From: Caballeronia sordidicola | GTDB lineage: Bacteria; Pseudomonadota; Gammaproteobacteria; Burkholderiales; Burkholderiaceae | Assembly: GCF_002220365.1 (NCBI RefSeq) | Contig: NZ_MTHB01000049.1 | Location: forward strand, 1 to 64,000 | Length of the DNA: 64,000 bases | Direction: 5' to 3' | Shown: positions 24,345 through 32,630 of the stretch, one piece after another | Position numbering within the stretch: the stretch's first letter is position 1 | How the letters are laid out: every line of letters starts with the position of its first letter | Notes under the pieces: generated by a model | What the model was told of the DNA's origin: nothing | Database searches by the model: none | The model's input: only the letters and a program-made list of their open reading frames with translations | Position numbers and translations under genes: made by a program

Positions 24345-25238
24345 TCAGGGCATCTCCCGCAGCATGTCGACGAATGCTTTCAGCCCTGAGGGCACATGGC
24401 GGTGCCCGGGGTAATAGAGGAACAATCCGGGGATGGCAGGGCACCAGTCGTCCAGCACCGTCACGAGCTTCCCGGTATCGATAAACGGCTGCGCGGTGCG
24501 ATCCGGCACATAGGCGATCCCCATCCCGTCTGCGGCCGCCTCGGTCATTAACCCCGGATGGTCGAGGGTCAACGGACCCGGCGCATCGACTGTCAGTTCC
24601 TGGCCGTGTTTCTCGAACTCCCATCGATAAAGCTTGCCGCTTGGCAGGCGAACGCGAATGCAAGCGTGCTCCTTGAGATCGTCCGGTACGAGCGGCGGTT
24701 TGCGCCCGGCGAGGTACGCGGGCGATGCAACGGCAAGAAAGCGCACCGGGCCGCCAAAGCGCACGGCGATCATGTCCTGCGGCAGTGCTTCGCCAAGTCT
24801 TACACCGGCATCGAAACCACCAGCGACAATGTCGACCAGCCGGCCCTCCGTTGCGAGGTCGACAGACATGTCCGGATATCGCGCAAGGAAGGCAGGGACA
24901 ACCGATTGCATGAGCAGCCGCGCCGCCGGCTCGCTTGCGTTGATACGAAGCGATCCGCTGGGACGACTACGCACCGCATCGACTTCTTCCAGCGCAAGGT
25001 CGAGTTCTTTCAGCACCGGTTGCAAGCGGGAGACGAGACGTTCGCCGGCCTCGGTCGGAGAGACACTGCGTGTCGTGCGGTTCAGCAGACGCACGCCCAT
25101 CTTCAGTTCGAGCGTTCGCATCATGTGACTGAGCGTGGAGGGCGAGACCCCCAGTTCGTCCGCCGCTTTGCGGAAGCTGCGATGCGTGACGATCGCGGCC
25201 AACGCCGTCAGGTCGCCAAGAGCGGGCCGGTCATTCAT
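24345..25238 (-). CDS. LysR-family transcriptional regulator
   Basis: A 297-residue LysR regulator of the large CrgA/DsdC-like subgroup. The N-terminus LGDLTALAAIVTHRSFRKAA and helix-turn-helix DELGVSPSTLSHMMRTLELK (about residues 27-46) are followed by the SVSPTEAGERL wing region. The effector domain contains the subgroup phrase GGFDAGVRLGEALPQDMIAV and AADGMGIAYVPDRTA. It is divergent from an SDR oxidoreductase gene across about 120 bases, the common arrangement in which such a regulator controls the oxidoreductase. The effector is unknown. Confidence 0.9.
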   Translation of the reverse strand: MNDRPALGDLTALAAIVTHRSFRKAADELGVSPSTLSHMMRTLELKMGVRLLNRTTRSVSPTEAGERLVSRLQPVLKELDLALEEVDAVRSRPSGSLRINASEPAARLLMQSVVPAFLARYPDMSVDLATEGRLVDIVAGGFDAGVRLGEALPQDMIAVRFGGPVRFLAVASPAYLAGRKPPLVPDDLKEHACIRVRLPSGKLYRWEFEKHGQELTVDAPGPLTLDHPGLMTEAAADGMGIAYVPDRTAQPFIDTGKLVTVLDDWCPAIPGLFLYYPGHRHVPSGLKAFVDMLREMP

Positions 25239-25359
25239 GGCTAATTTTCACTAAGTAATCCGAGATCGTGCGGATAGTATCAGGAATAGAGGGGGTCTAG
25301 TATGGTCTTCAGGACACGCTGCAATCTCGTGGCGCGGCTCTTTTTTGGAGACAACTCAC

Positions 25360-26193
25360 ATGGCTCAAACATGGCTTATTACCGGTAGCTCTTCCGGTTT
25401 CGGGCGCCTGCTGACTGAGAAGCTGCTGGCGCGTGGCGACAGCGTGGCGGCGACGTTGCGCAAGGTGCACGCCCTCGACGGCTTGAAGGAGCAGTTCGGC
25501 GAGCGCCTTTGGGTGGCGTCGCTGGATGTGACGGATACGCCAGCCATTCAGCAGGTAACCAGCCGGGCATTTGCCGAGATGGGGCGTATCGATGTCGTCG
25601 TCAGCAACGCGGGCTACGGACTGGTCGGTGCAGCGGAAGAACTGAGCGACGAGCAGATCCGGCAGCAGATCGACACGAACCTGATCGGCTCGATCCAGGT
25701 CATACGCGCCGTGTTGCCGTATTTGCGGCGCCAAGGCGGCGGCCGGATTCTTCAGGTGTCCTCAGAGGGCGGTCAAATTGTGTATCCGGACTTCAGCCTG
25801 TATCACGCGACGAAATGGGGAATTGAAGGCTTCGTCGAGGCCGTTGCGTTGGAAGTCGCATCGTTTGGGATCGAGTTTACGATCGTGGAACCGGGCCCCG
25901 CAAAAACGAGTTTCAGCGGGGGCATTGTCAAATCGGTGCCCATGGCAGCCTATGACAACACGCCGGCCGGCGATGTCCGGCGCGCAATCGAAGCAGGTTC
26001 GTTCGTGTTGAAAGGCGATCCGGACAAGATGGTCCAGGCCATGATCGATAGCGTCGAGCGCACGCCTGCACCGATGCGGTTGACCTTGGGCAGCGACGCT
26101 TTCGACAGGGTTCGCGCCGGGCTGTCAAAACGGCTTGCCGAGCTCGATGCGCAGAAGGACGTTGCCCGGTCGACCGAGCTGGACGACGCGTAA
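25360..26193 (+). CDS. Short-chain dehydrogenase/reductase
   Basis: A 277-residue classical SDR. The nucleotide motif TGSSSGFGR lies near the N-terminus (MAQTWLITGSSSGFGRLLTE), VVSNAGYG near residue 80, and the catalytic Ser (ILQVSSEGGQ) with YHATKWG (Tyr-x3-Lys) near 150. Start at 25360 with GGAGAC 8 bases upstream; a TTG at 25345 would add five residues. It belongs to the SDR group often labelled oxidoreductase or NAD(P)-dependent reductase with unknown substrate and is divergent from a LysR gene that probably regulates it. The stop lies within a set of 13-bp tandem repeats. Confidence 0.88.
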   Translation: MAQTWLITGSSSGFGRLLTEKLLARGDSVAATLRKVHALDGLKEQFGERLWVASLDVTDTPAIQQVTSRAFAEMGRIDVVVSNAGYGLVGAAEELSDEQIRQQIDTNLIGSIQVIRAVLPYLRRQGGGRILQVSSEGGQIVYPDFSLYHATKWGIEGFVEAVALEVASFGIEFTIVEPGPAKTSFSGGIVKSVPMAAYDNTPAGDVRRAIEAGSFVLKGDPDKMVQAMIDSVERTPAPMRLTLGSDAFDRVRAGLSKRLAELDAQKDVARSTELDDA

Positions 26194-26237
26194 CTCAATG
26201 ACGTAACTCAGTGACGTAACTGAGTGACGTACTCAGT
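26187..26237. repeat. 13-bp tandem repeat at two convergent gene ends
   Basis: About four copies of GACGTAACTCAGT: a degenerate first copy over the SDR stop (26187-26199), an exact copy 26200-26212, a one-base variant 26213-26225 and a 12-base copy 26226-26237 that enters the stop of the leftward zinc-ribbon gene. The copy 3 variant makes ACTCAGT (26206-26212) and ACTGAGT (26219-26225) an inverted repeat with a 6-base loop, which could act as a weak bidirectional terminator. Confidence 0.8.
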
Positions 26238-27144
26238 GTTTCCCGTAGACGTCGTTGTCGTTCGCCAATATCTGCCGTTCGCGCCGGATCCTGCGTTTTT
26301 CGAACGCTTGCCGATGCGTCACGATCTGAGAACCGCCCAGTTGGTTGACCTTCACCGCAGTGACCTGGTTTGCGCCCGACTGCGTGACGGCACGTAGAAG
26401 CATTGCGCGCGCTTCGGAATCGGATACGTCGCTCGCTAGTGCGTCGCCTGCCGATCGCAAGACGCAGGGCACGTCGCCTGCCTTCTCGCAGGCCCGGGCA
26501 AGGCCCAGGGCTGAATCTCGCGCGCGCTCGCGCTGGACCAACTCGTTGGTGATTCGCTGGACATCAGCCCGTTGATCCTCACCTGGCGGAAGCATCGCCA
26601 GTTGCTGCCGAGCGGCGTTCAGCTCGCCTCGCACCATGGCCGAACGCACCGCATCGATGGTTCCCATTACATCGATCGCGGCGTTTTTTGCGGTGACGGG
26701 GGCGTTGATGCTGCCGGGCTGAGCGGCAACAACCAAGCCGTTCTCGGCGAGCGGCCCGGTCCCGGGCTTCGCTTCGTGGATGTCGTAGTTATTTTGACCG
26801 GACCCGTGGTACAGGTACGAAGCGCCCGCAATCAGCGCAGCCAGGGTGATGAGAGCGGCCCCGGCAAGCTTGATGCGCCGGCTCGACTGGCTTTGCGAGG
26901 CGAAGGTAGAAGTTTCCGCTTCCGACAGGCTCGGATAGGGCGAATCGACCGGGGTCCGCTTTTCTTGGAGCCGGTCGGGCAATACCTTTTTCGGCATTGC
27001 TTCAGGCGAGGGTGACTCTGCTGTGCTCGCGGCCGCGGGTTCAGTTTTGCAACGCGGACAAGCCGCATCAGGCGATGCCAGCAGGTTGCCGCATACGGGG
27101 CAATCACCGGCGGTTTCTTGGTTACGCACGTTTAAGTCAGTCAT
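26233..27144 (-). CDS. Zinc-ribbon, single-pass membrane protein
   Basis: A 303-residue protein of unknown function. The start at 27144 is chosen because it places a zinc ribbon right at the N-terminus: CPVCGNLLASPDAACPRC (four cysteines, about residues 15-32). A Ser/Pro/Glu-rich linker follows, then one membrane segment (AGAALITLAALIAGASYLY, near 120) and a C-terminal domain of about 170 residues that is helical by composition (repeated Ala/Arg/Glu-rich stretches, RSAMVRGELNAARQQLAML). This layout resembles cytoplasmic zinc-ribbon anchors with an exported helical domain. It stands alone and converges on the SDR gene. No specific role is supported. Confidence 0.7.
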   Translation of the reverse strand: MTDLNVRNQETAGDCPVCGNLLASPDAACPRCKTEPAAASTAESPSPEAMPKKVLPDRLQEKRTPVDSPYPSLSEAETSTFASQSQSSRRIKLAGAALITLAALIAGASYLYHGSGQNNYDIHEAKPGTGPLAENGLVVAAQPGSINAPVTAKNAAIDVMGTIDAVRSAMVRGELNAARQQLAMLPPGEDQRADVQRITNELVQRERARDSALGLARACEKAGDVPCVLRSAGDALASDVSDSEARAMLLRAVTQSGANQVTAVKVNQLGGSQIVTHRQAFEKRRIRRERQILANDNDVYGKH

Positions 27145-28006
27145 CAAAAGGCTAGGACAAGCATTATGCAGGTCACGGTGTTTTCTTACTGCGCGGTGCA
27201 GATCGATGCTGAAGCGTTCGCCCAGGTAGAGCCTGCCTCGCAGCGATAGGCTATACCTGGACGTAGCCGAAAACGGCCCGTCTAACCTAATTGCGGCTTG
27301 CTGCGCATTATGAACCGGGCGCAAGCCAATGCCTTGATTTCCGTGCGTTTTCAGCCACCGTGACCACCAGGCCCGAGTTGTACGCGTGATTGAATCGCCT
27401 CTATGACCTGCTGACGGACGAGCGCGCTGATCCCCTGCAAAAGCACAGCGCGGTACTGACGTTCTTTGGCCACGTAATCCTGGTTAGATAGGGCCAACGA
27501 CCTAGCAGTTCATGCAGTCCCAAACCGGTGGACAACAGCACAACGCGAAGCCAAACGTCGCCCCGGCCACATGCCGCATGCTTGCCGCAAGTCCGTACTG
27601 CGCGCCGGCGCTCAGCGCGACGATATTGACCGGTCTGGGCGAAATGGACGTGGCCAGCGCAAAGGCTGCCATGGAAAGAAAGATGCTCGTGTATTACCCC
27701 TCGTCTATCAGCCGGCTCCCTCGTTGGGGAGGTCCTGGAGACCGAAGGTATAGGGCGACGTGGGTACCTGTATTGAAGAAAATTACCCTTTGAGTTTTTT
27801 ACAGCCGAGTCTTTGGAGGAAATATTCGCAGACCACCCGCCACCGCATGCCCCGCGATGCCTCATAAAATAGTTCGCGCGCCATGTCGATTCCCGAGCGC
27901 ACTGCGCGTCGTGTGGATAGGGCGGTGATCGGGTGCTGCAGTGCGATCCGATCCGAAAGATGTTGTTTCGCGGCCCCATTTATTTTCAACGACATGGAGA
28001 GTGTTC
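27145..28006. other. Gene-poor region containing a lysE relic
   Basis: About 860 bases with no intact gene. Apart from the exporter remnant at 27495-27695 there is a leftward frame ending near 27359 that reads DYVAKERQYRAVLLQGISAL and about 20 further residues, helical in character but not recognised, and directly adjoining the relic. The right end is the 5' region of the DUF1428 gene. Confidence 0.45.
27495..27695 (-). pseudogene. Remnant of a LysE/RhtB-family exporter
   Basis: Reading leftward, the N-terminal third of a LysE-family amino acid exporter is recognisable: SIFLSMAAFALATSISPRPV and NIVALSAGAQYGLAASMRHV, then, after a change of frame near 27555, LSTGLGLHELLGRWPYLT. A stop codon stands just before the segment and the natural start is gone; the family's conserved PGP reads PRP here. 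The remaining two thirds of the protein are missing. At least one frameshift plus truncation make this non-functional. Confidence 0.72.
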
Positions 28007-28360
28007 ATGACTTACATAGATGGATTTGTCGTCGCGGTGCTTACGACCAATCGCGAAACGTACAGGAAGTTTGCTGAATCGGCAGCGGTAGTCTTCAAGG
28101 AAAACGGCGCATTGAATGTAGTCGAGTGTTGGGGTGATGACGTGCCGGAAGGGAAGCTGACGTCGTTCCCAATGGCGGTCAAACGCAACGACGACGAGAC
28201 GGTGGTGTTTTCATGGATTGTCTGGCCGTCGCGTCAGGTAAGGGATGAAGGGATGAAAGCGGTGATGGCCGATCCTCGGGCGCAGCTTGACATGAATGCG
28301 ATTCCGTTCGACGGCAAGCGCATGATTTACGGCGGTTTCGAGGTGATCGTGGACGTGTGA
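28007..28360 (+). CDS. DUF1428 family protein
   Basis: A 117-residue cytoplasmic protein of the DUF1428 (YbaA-like) family, identified by MTYIDGFVVAVLTTNRETYR, ECWGDDVPEGKLTSFPMAV, ETVVFSWIVWPSRQVRDEG and the final IPFDGKRMIYGGFEVIVD. The fold is a dimeric ferredoxin-like alpha/beta barrel; no reaction is established for the family. The start at 28007 has GGAG 9 bases upstream and matches the family N-terminus; a longer frame from 27941 is not supported. A good rho-independent terminator follows at 28393. Confidence 0.88.
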   Translation: MTYIDGFVVAVLTTNRETYRKFAESAAVVFKENGALNVVECWGDDVPEGKLTSFPMAVKRNDDETVVFSWIVWPSRQVRDEGMKAVMADPRAQLDMNAIPFDGKRMIYGGFEVIVDV

Positions 28361-28392
28361 GTCCGCGTGACCACCACCCGGGAGATGCGGTT

Positions 28393-28430
28393 GCGGGCGC
28401 TACGAAAAGATACCCGCGCCCGCTTTATTT
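28393..28430 (+). terminator. Rho-independent terminator after the DUF1428 gene
   Basis: GCGGGCGC (28393-28400) pairs perfectly with GCGCCCGC (28416-28423) across a 15-base loop and is followed by TTTATTT. It ends transcription of the DUF1428 gene and overlaps the 3' end of the convergent EamA permease gene. Confidence 0.72.
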
Positions 28431-29366
28431 CACAGGCGCCTCGCGTCGCGCGCCCATGCCCGGAAGCCGCTTGATCACACCCGTAGCCAGGGCCGTCCCG
28501 ACAAGAATAGCGACACACGCCTTGATCATTCCGGGTGATACGTGTTCCGAGAGGAAGAGCGCGCCCCACAGGATGCCGAAGATCGGGATGACAAACGTGA
28601 CGCTGATCGTGCGCGCGGGGCCGGTTGCCGCGATCAGCCGGAAGAACAGCATGTAAGCGACGCCGGTACACGCTACGCCCAGCGCGATTACCGCTCCCCA
28701 GGACTGCGACGAAATGGGCGTGGCCGGCCACCAGAACACGGCGAACGGCAGCAGCACGACGGTAGCGGCGGTCATCGTGCCGGTGGCGACGGCGAGTGAA
28801 TCGACACCGGTTAGATTGCGCTTGGTGTAGCTCGCCGCGATCCCATACAGCAGCGTGGCGCCGAGCGCTGCGACTGCGGCAAGCGCAGTGGTCACTGGCG
28901 GCACGGTCGTCCCAGCGCTGGTTGTCCCCACGTTTATCTGATTCCAGACCAGGGCGACCACGCCTGCGAAACCAATCACCAGTCCGGCGATGCGTAGCCC
29001 GCTCAGCCGATCCTTCAGCCACAGGAACGCAACGATCGCGCCCCACAGCGGCGTAGTCGCGTTGATCACCGACGTCACGCCCGCTGACAGCGTGAGTTCG
29101 GCATAAGCGAAGAGGCAGAATGGCGCAGCTGAGTTCAGGATGCCAACCACAAACAGCGGCCATGCATGGGTGCGCAGTAGCTGAAAAGAGCCGCTCGCGG
29201 ACCTGCGCATGACCAGCACGATCAGCAGGAACAACGCGCCGATGCCGACCCGCAGTGCCATTAACGGCGCGACGCCAAAGTCGGCAACACCCATGCGGAT
29301 AAAGAGGAACGACCCTCCCCATAAGGCGGCGAGGATGAGCAACTGGACGATATTTATAGGATTCAT
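28425..29366 (-). CDS. EamA-family (DMT superfamily) permease
   Basis: A 313-residue membrane protein with ten hydrophobic segments arranged as two EamA repeats. The first begins with LLILAALWGGSFLFIRMGVA and has APFCLFAYAELTLSAGVTSV and INATTPLWGAIVAFLWLKDR; the second holds GVACTGVAYMLFFRLIAATG and TFVIPIFGILWGALFLSEHV, the family signature before segment 9. The ATG at 29366 was chosen because it starts right before segment 1. It is probably a metabolite or drug exporter of unknown substrate and is not in an operon. Confidence 0.88.
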   Translation of the reverse strand: MNPINIVQLLILAALWGGSFLFIRMGVADFGVAPLMALRVGIGALFLLIVLVMRRSASGSFQLLRTHAWPLFVVGILNSAAPFCLFAYAELTLSAGVTSVINATTPLWGAIVAFLWLKDRLSGLRIAGLVIGFAGVVALVWNQINVGTTSAGTTVPPVTTALAAVAALGATLLYGIAASYTKRNLTGVDSLAVATGTMTAATVVLLPFAVFWWPATPISSQSWGAVIALGVACTGVAYMLFFRLIAATGPARTISVTFVIPIFGILWGALFLSEHVSPGMIKACVAILVGTALATGVIKRLPGMGARREAPVK

Positions 29367-29697
29367 TTTTAGGGCGTCGAGCGCAATGGAGTCGCGACGC
29401 GGAGCCATCGTATAGGCGGTGTAGTGCTAGATGATTCAGTCCGGCGTGAAATGACCAAGCATTCGATCAAGCATTCCGACGGCAAACGTCTTGGTCCACT
29501 ATACGGCTGCAATCGTAGGCCGTGGATAGGTGGCCGCCAAACGAACAATTCTCATGCGTATGTGAGAAAAATTACGATCGGATCGCACGGCAAGTTGAGT
29601 TGGCTAGCGGCGGATGGCTTTCTCAGGGTTATCTCTAGTATCTCGACAACTGGCGAAATTTGTATGATGACCACATCACCCAACAAATAGAGGCGGC
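29367..29697. promoter_or_regulatory. Promoter region between EamA permease and the tetronate regulator
   Basis: About 330 bases between divergent genes and no gene seen. Near the right end, TATGAT (about 29664) is a candidate -10 element of the gntR gene, and TGTATGATGACCACA is an imperfect symmetric stretch that could be an operator. Neither is certain. Confidence 0.35.
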
Positions 29698-30402
29698 ATG
29701 TTCGACAAGATCCCTGCGCAAGCCTTGAGCGACACGGTCGCGCAGCAGATTCAGTTGCAAATCGAGAAGGGCAGCTTCGTAAAAAGCGGAAAATTGCCGA
29801 CCGAAGCCGTGCTCGCGCAGGAGTTCGGGGTGAGCCGCACGGTCATCCGCGAAGCGATCTCGCGCCTGAAAAACGAGGGTATGGTCGAGCCGCGCCAGGG
29901 CAGCGGCGTGTTTATCGTCGAGCGGGCGGGGATCAGGCCGCTGCGGATCGATTACGCGCAAGCAGTCGAGCCCGGCGCGGTTGTGCAGATTCTGGCGCTG
30001 CGCCGGGCGATCGAAGCGGAAGTCGCGTCGGAGGCCGCCATGCGCCGCACGGACGCGCAGATGGACGAGATCGAAGCGAAGCTGGCGCGCATCGATGTTG
30101 CCGTGGCGAAAGGCGAGGACGGCGTAACTGAAGACGTCGAGTTTCATCGCGCGATCGCAAGAGCCACCGGCAACCCGTATTTCCTGACCACGCTTGCATT
30201 CCTGAACCAGTATCTCGAGGCCGGCACGCTCGTTACGCGCCGCAACGAATCGCTGCGAGAAGACTTTTCGCGGCAGGTTCGGGAGGAACATGCGCGGATC
30301 GCGGCTGCCATTCGCGCTGGCGACCCCATGGCTGCGCGCAATGCCGCACAGACCCACCTTTACAACGCCGCTCGCCGCCTCGCGGAAGCCGGCATTTGCT
30401 GA
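29698..30402 (+). CDS. GntR/FadR-family regulator of tetronate catabolism
   Basis: A 234-residue GntR regulator of the FadR subfamily. The winged helix-turn-helix covers about residues 10-75 (SGKLPTEAVLAQEFGVSRTV, IREAISRLKNEGMVEPRQGS, GVFI). The helical FCD effector domain follows, with its metal-ligand pattern (VEFHRAIARATGN, EEHARIAAAIRAGD, THL). It stands 24 bases ahead of ltnD on the same strand and is the obvious pathway regulator, probably a repressor released by a four-carbon sugar acid or a pathway intermediate. The ribosome site AGAGGCGGC precedes the ATG. Autoregulation is likely because it is the first gene of the operon. Confidence 0.9.
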   Translation: MFDKIPAQALSDTVAQQIQLQIEKGSFVKSGKLPTEAVLAQEFGVSRTVIREAISRLKNEGMVEPRQGSGVFIVERAGIRPLRIDYAQAVEPGAVVQILALRRAIEAEVASEAAMRRTDAQMDEIEAKLARIDVAVAKGEDGVTEDVEFHRAIARATGNPYFLTTLAFLNQYLEAGTLVTRRNESLREDFSRQVREEHARIAAAIRAGDPMAARNAAQTHLYNAARRLAEAGIC

Positions 30403-30426
30403 CCAGTTGATTCGAAGGATAACGAA

Positions 30427-31329
30427 ATGTCCAGAAACGTGGGAGTGATCGGCTTGGGCGCAATGGGCCTGGGCGTCGCGCGTTCGTTGTTGCGCGCGGG
30501 CTTCAAGGTTCATGCTTGCGACGTGCGTACTCAAGTGCTCGACGCGTTCGCGGGCGAAGGCGGTATCGCCTGCGCTACGCCTGCCGAGTTGGGCAGCCAG
30601 TGCGACGTCGTAGTAACCGTTGTCGTCAATGCGGCGCAAACGGAGACCGTATTGTTCGGCTCGGAGACTCAACCCGGCGCCGTCTCCGCGATGAAACCTG
30701 GCGGCGTGGTACTGGCTTGCGCGACGGTGTCTCCCGCGTTTGCCATCGAACTCGGCAAGCGTGTGGAAGCGGCTGGCCTGCATATGCTCGATGCCCCCCT
30801 GTCCGGTGGCGCGGCGCGCGCGGCATCCGGCGAAATGACGATGATGACGTCAGGCCCCGCGTCCGCCTATGAGGCCTGTGAGGACGTGCTCGAAGCGATT
30901 GCGGGCAAGGTTTACCGGTTAGGCGATGAGCATGGCGCGGGCTCGAAGGTAAAGATCATCAATCAGCTCCTGGCGGGCGTGCATATTGCCGCGGCGGCCG
31001 AGGCCATGGCGCTTGGGCTTCGCGAAGGCGTGGACCCGGACGCGCTCTACGACGTCATCACGCATAGCGCGGGCAACTCGTGGATGTTTGAGAACCGCGT
31101 CCCGCACATTCTCGCAGGAGACTACACGCCGTTGTCAGCCGTCGATATCTTCGTGAAGGATCTTGGTCTCGTACTCGATACGGCGCGCACCTCGAAGTTT
31201 CCGCTGCCGTTGTCGGCCGCGACACACCAGATGTTCATGATGGCGTCAACAGCCGGACACGGTGGTGAAGACGACTCGGCGGTGATCAAGATTTTCCCGG
31301 GCATCGACATACCGAAGGGGGCCAAATAA
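30427..31329 (+). CDS. ltnD: L-threonate dehydrogenase
   Basis: A 300-residue beta-hydroxyacid dehydrogenase (3-hydroxyisobutyrate dehydrogenase family). The N-terminal Rossmann motif reads NVGVIGLGAMGLGVARSLLR; the substrate motif is DAPLSGGAARAASGEMTMMT and the catalytic-lysine segment is GSKVKIINQLLAGVHIAAAA. It oxidises L-threonate at C2 to 2-oxo-tetronate with NAD+. The assignment within the broad family rests on the neighbours: kinase otnK, decarboxylase otnC and isomerase otnI, the partner set known for threonate and erythronate use. Its stop overlaps the otnK start by one base. Confidence 0.92.
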   Translation: MSRNVGVIGLGAMGLGVARSLLRAGFKVHACDVRTQVLDAFAGEGGIACATPAELGSQCDVVVTVVVNAAQTETVLFGSETQPGAVSAMKPGGVVLACATVSPAFAIELGKRVEAAGLHMLDAPLSGGAARAASGEMTMMTSGPASAYEACEDVLEAIAGKVYRLGDEHGAGSKVKIINQLLAGVHIAAAAEAMALGLREGVDPDALYDVITHSAGNSWMFENRVPHILAGDYTPLSAVDIFVKDLGLVLDTARTSKFPLPLSAATHQMFMMASTAGHGGEDDSAVIKIFPGIDIPKGAK

Positions 31330-32630
31330 TGACCAAAGCGCTGCTTGGCTGCATCGCCGACGACTTCACCGGTGCCACCGACCTCGCCAATATGCTCGTG
31401 CGCGGCGGTATGCGCGCGGTGCAGACCATCGGCGTGCCGGCATCGGACGCATCGGACACATCGGACACATCGGATATAGGCATTGAAGCGGACGCGCTGA
31501 TCGTCGCGTTGAAATCGCGCACCATTTCCGCGCAAGAAGCGGTCGCGCAATCGCTGGCGGCGCTCGAGTGGCTGCGTGCGCAGGGCTGCCGGCAGTTCCT
31601 GTTCAAGTACTGCTCGACCTTCGATTCCACTGATAAAGGCAACATCGGGCCGGTTGCCGATGCATTGCTCGACGCGCTGGGCGAGGACTTCACCATCGCG
31701 TGCCCCGCGTTTCCGGAGAACGGCCGCACGATCTTTCGCGGCAACCTGTTCGTGGGCGATGTGTTGCTGAACGAGTCGGGCATGCAAAACCATCCGCTCA
31801 CGCCCATGACTGATCCTAACCTTGTGCGTGTGCTGCAACACCAGACGAAATCCAAGGTCGGGTTGATCGCGTATGACGTCATCGCGAAGGGACCGCAAGC
31901 CGTGCGCGACAGAATCGCTGTGTTGCGCAACGATGGCGTGCGTATGGCCATCGCCGACGCCGTCTCGGATGCCGATCTCTACGTGCTGGGCGAAGCATGC
32001 TCGGATCTCAAGCTGATTACGGGCGGCTCGGGCATCGCGCTCGGCTTGCCGAATAACTTCCGCGCGGAGAACTTGCTCACTGAAGCGGACCATGCATCTG
32101 AGCTGCCCAGGATTGAAGGCCGATCCGTCGTGCTGGCGGGTAGTGCGTCGAAGGCGACCAACGAGCAGGTGGCGCAGTGGCGCGCAACGAAGCCGAGCTT
32201 TCGTATCGACCCGCTCGCGCTCTCGCGCGGCGAACCGGTGGTTGAGCAGGCCGTTGAATTCGCGACGAAGCATGCCGATGAACCGGTGCTGATCTACGCC
32301 ACATCCACGCCCGAAGAAGTCAAGACCGTGCAGAAGGAACTGGGCGTCGAGAAAGCCGGACATCTGGTCGAACAAGCGTTGGCATCGATTGCACGCGGGC
32401 TTCGCGATGCGGGTGTGCGGAAATTTGTTGTTGCGGGCGGCGAGACCTCCGGCGCGGTCGTGCAGGCGCTGGGCGTGAAATCCCTGCGCATTGGCGCGCA
32501 GATAGATCCTGGCGTGCCGGCGACGCAGTCTATCGGCGAAGATCCGCTGGCGCTCGCATTGAAGTCAGGCAACTTCGGCACGAAGGATTTCTTCATGAAG
32601 GCGCTGAAGTCTCTCGATGGAGTCGCGTGA
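31329..32630 (+). CDS. otnK: 3-oxo-tetronate kinase (four-carbon acid sugar kinase)
   Basis: A 433-residue ATP-dependent kinase of the DUF1537 family. The N-terminus LLGCIADDFTGATDLANMLV and the PAFPENGRTIFRGNLFVGDV block are the hallmarks; the C-terminal domain has VVAGGETSGAVVQALGVKSL. It phosphorylates 3-oxo-tetronate at O4 for the decarboxylase OtnC. Residues 38-49 are a simple repeat ASDASDTSDTSD encoded by four 9-bp units, an insertion in the loop after strand VQTIGVP that relatives do not normally carry. It overlaps ltnD by one base and otnC by four, so the three are translationally coupled. Confidence 0.93.
   Translation: MTKALLGCIADDFTGATDLANMLVRGGMRAVQTIGVPASDASDTSDTSDIGIEADALIVALKSRTISAQEAVAQSLAALEWLRAQGCRQFLFKYCSTFDSTDKGNIGPVADALLDALGEDFTIACPAFPENGRTIFRGNLFVGDVLLNESGMQNHPLTPMTDPNLVRVLQHQTKSKVGLIAYDVIAKGPQAVRDRIAVLRNDGVRMAIADAVSDADLYVLGEACSDLKLITGGSGIALGLPNNFRAENLLTEADHASELPRIEGRSVVLAGSASKATNEQVAQWRATKPSFRIDPLALSRGEPVVEQAVEFATKHADEPVLIYATSTPEEVKTVQKELGVEKAGHLVEQALASIARGLRDAGVRKFVVAGGETSGAVVQALGVKSLRIGAQIDPGVPATQSIGEDPLALALKSGNFGTKDFFMKALKSLDGVA
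31441..31476 (+). repeat. In-frame 9-bp tandem repeat inside otnK
   Basis: Four consecutive 9-base units of CATCGGACA type (31441, 31450, 31459, 31468), differing at one or two bases, add Ala/Thr-Ser-Asp triplets to the kinase without shifting the frame. It is a likely site of repeat-number variation. Confidence 0.85.

Noticed and set aside
31122-32375. 417-codon open frame antisense to otnK
   Set aside because: Composition is that of a shadow frame, while the sense strand has all OtnK motifs.
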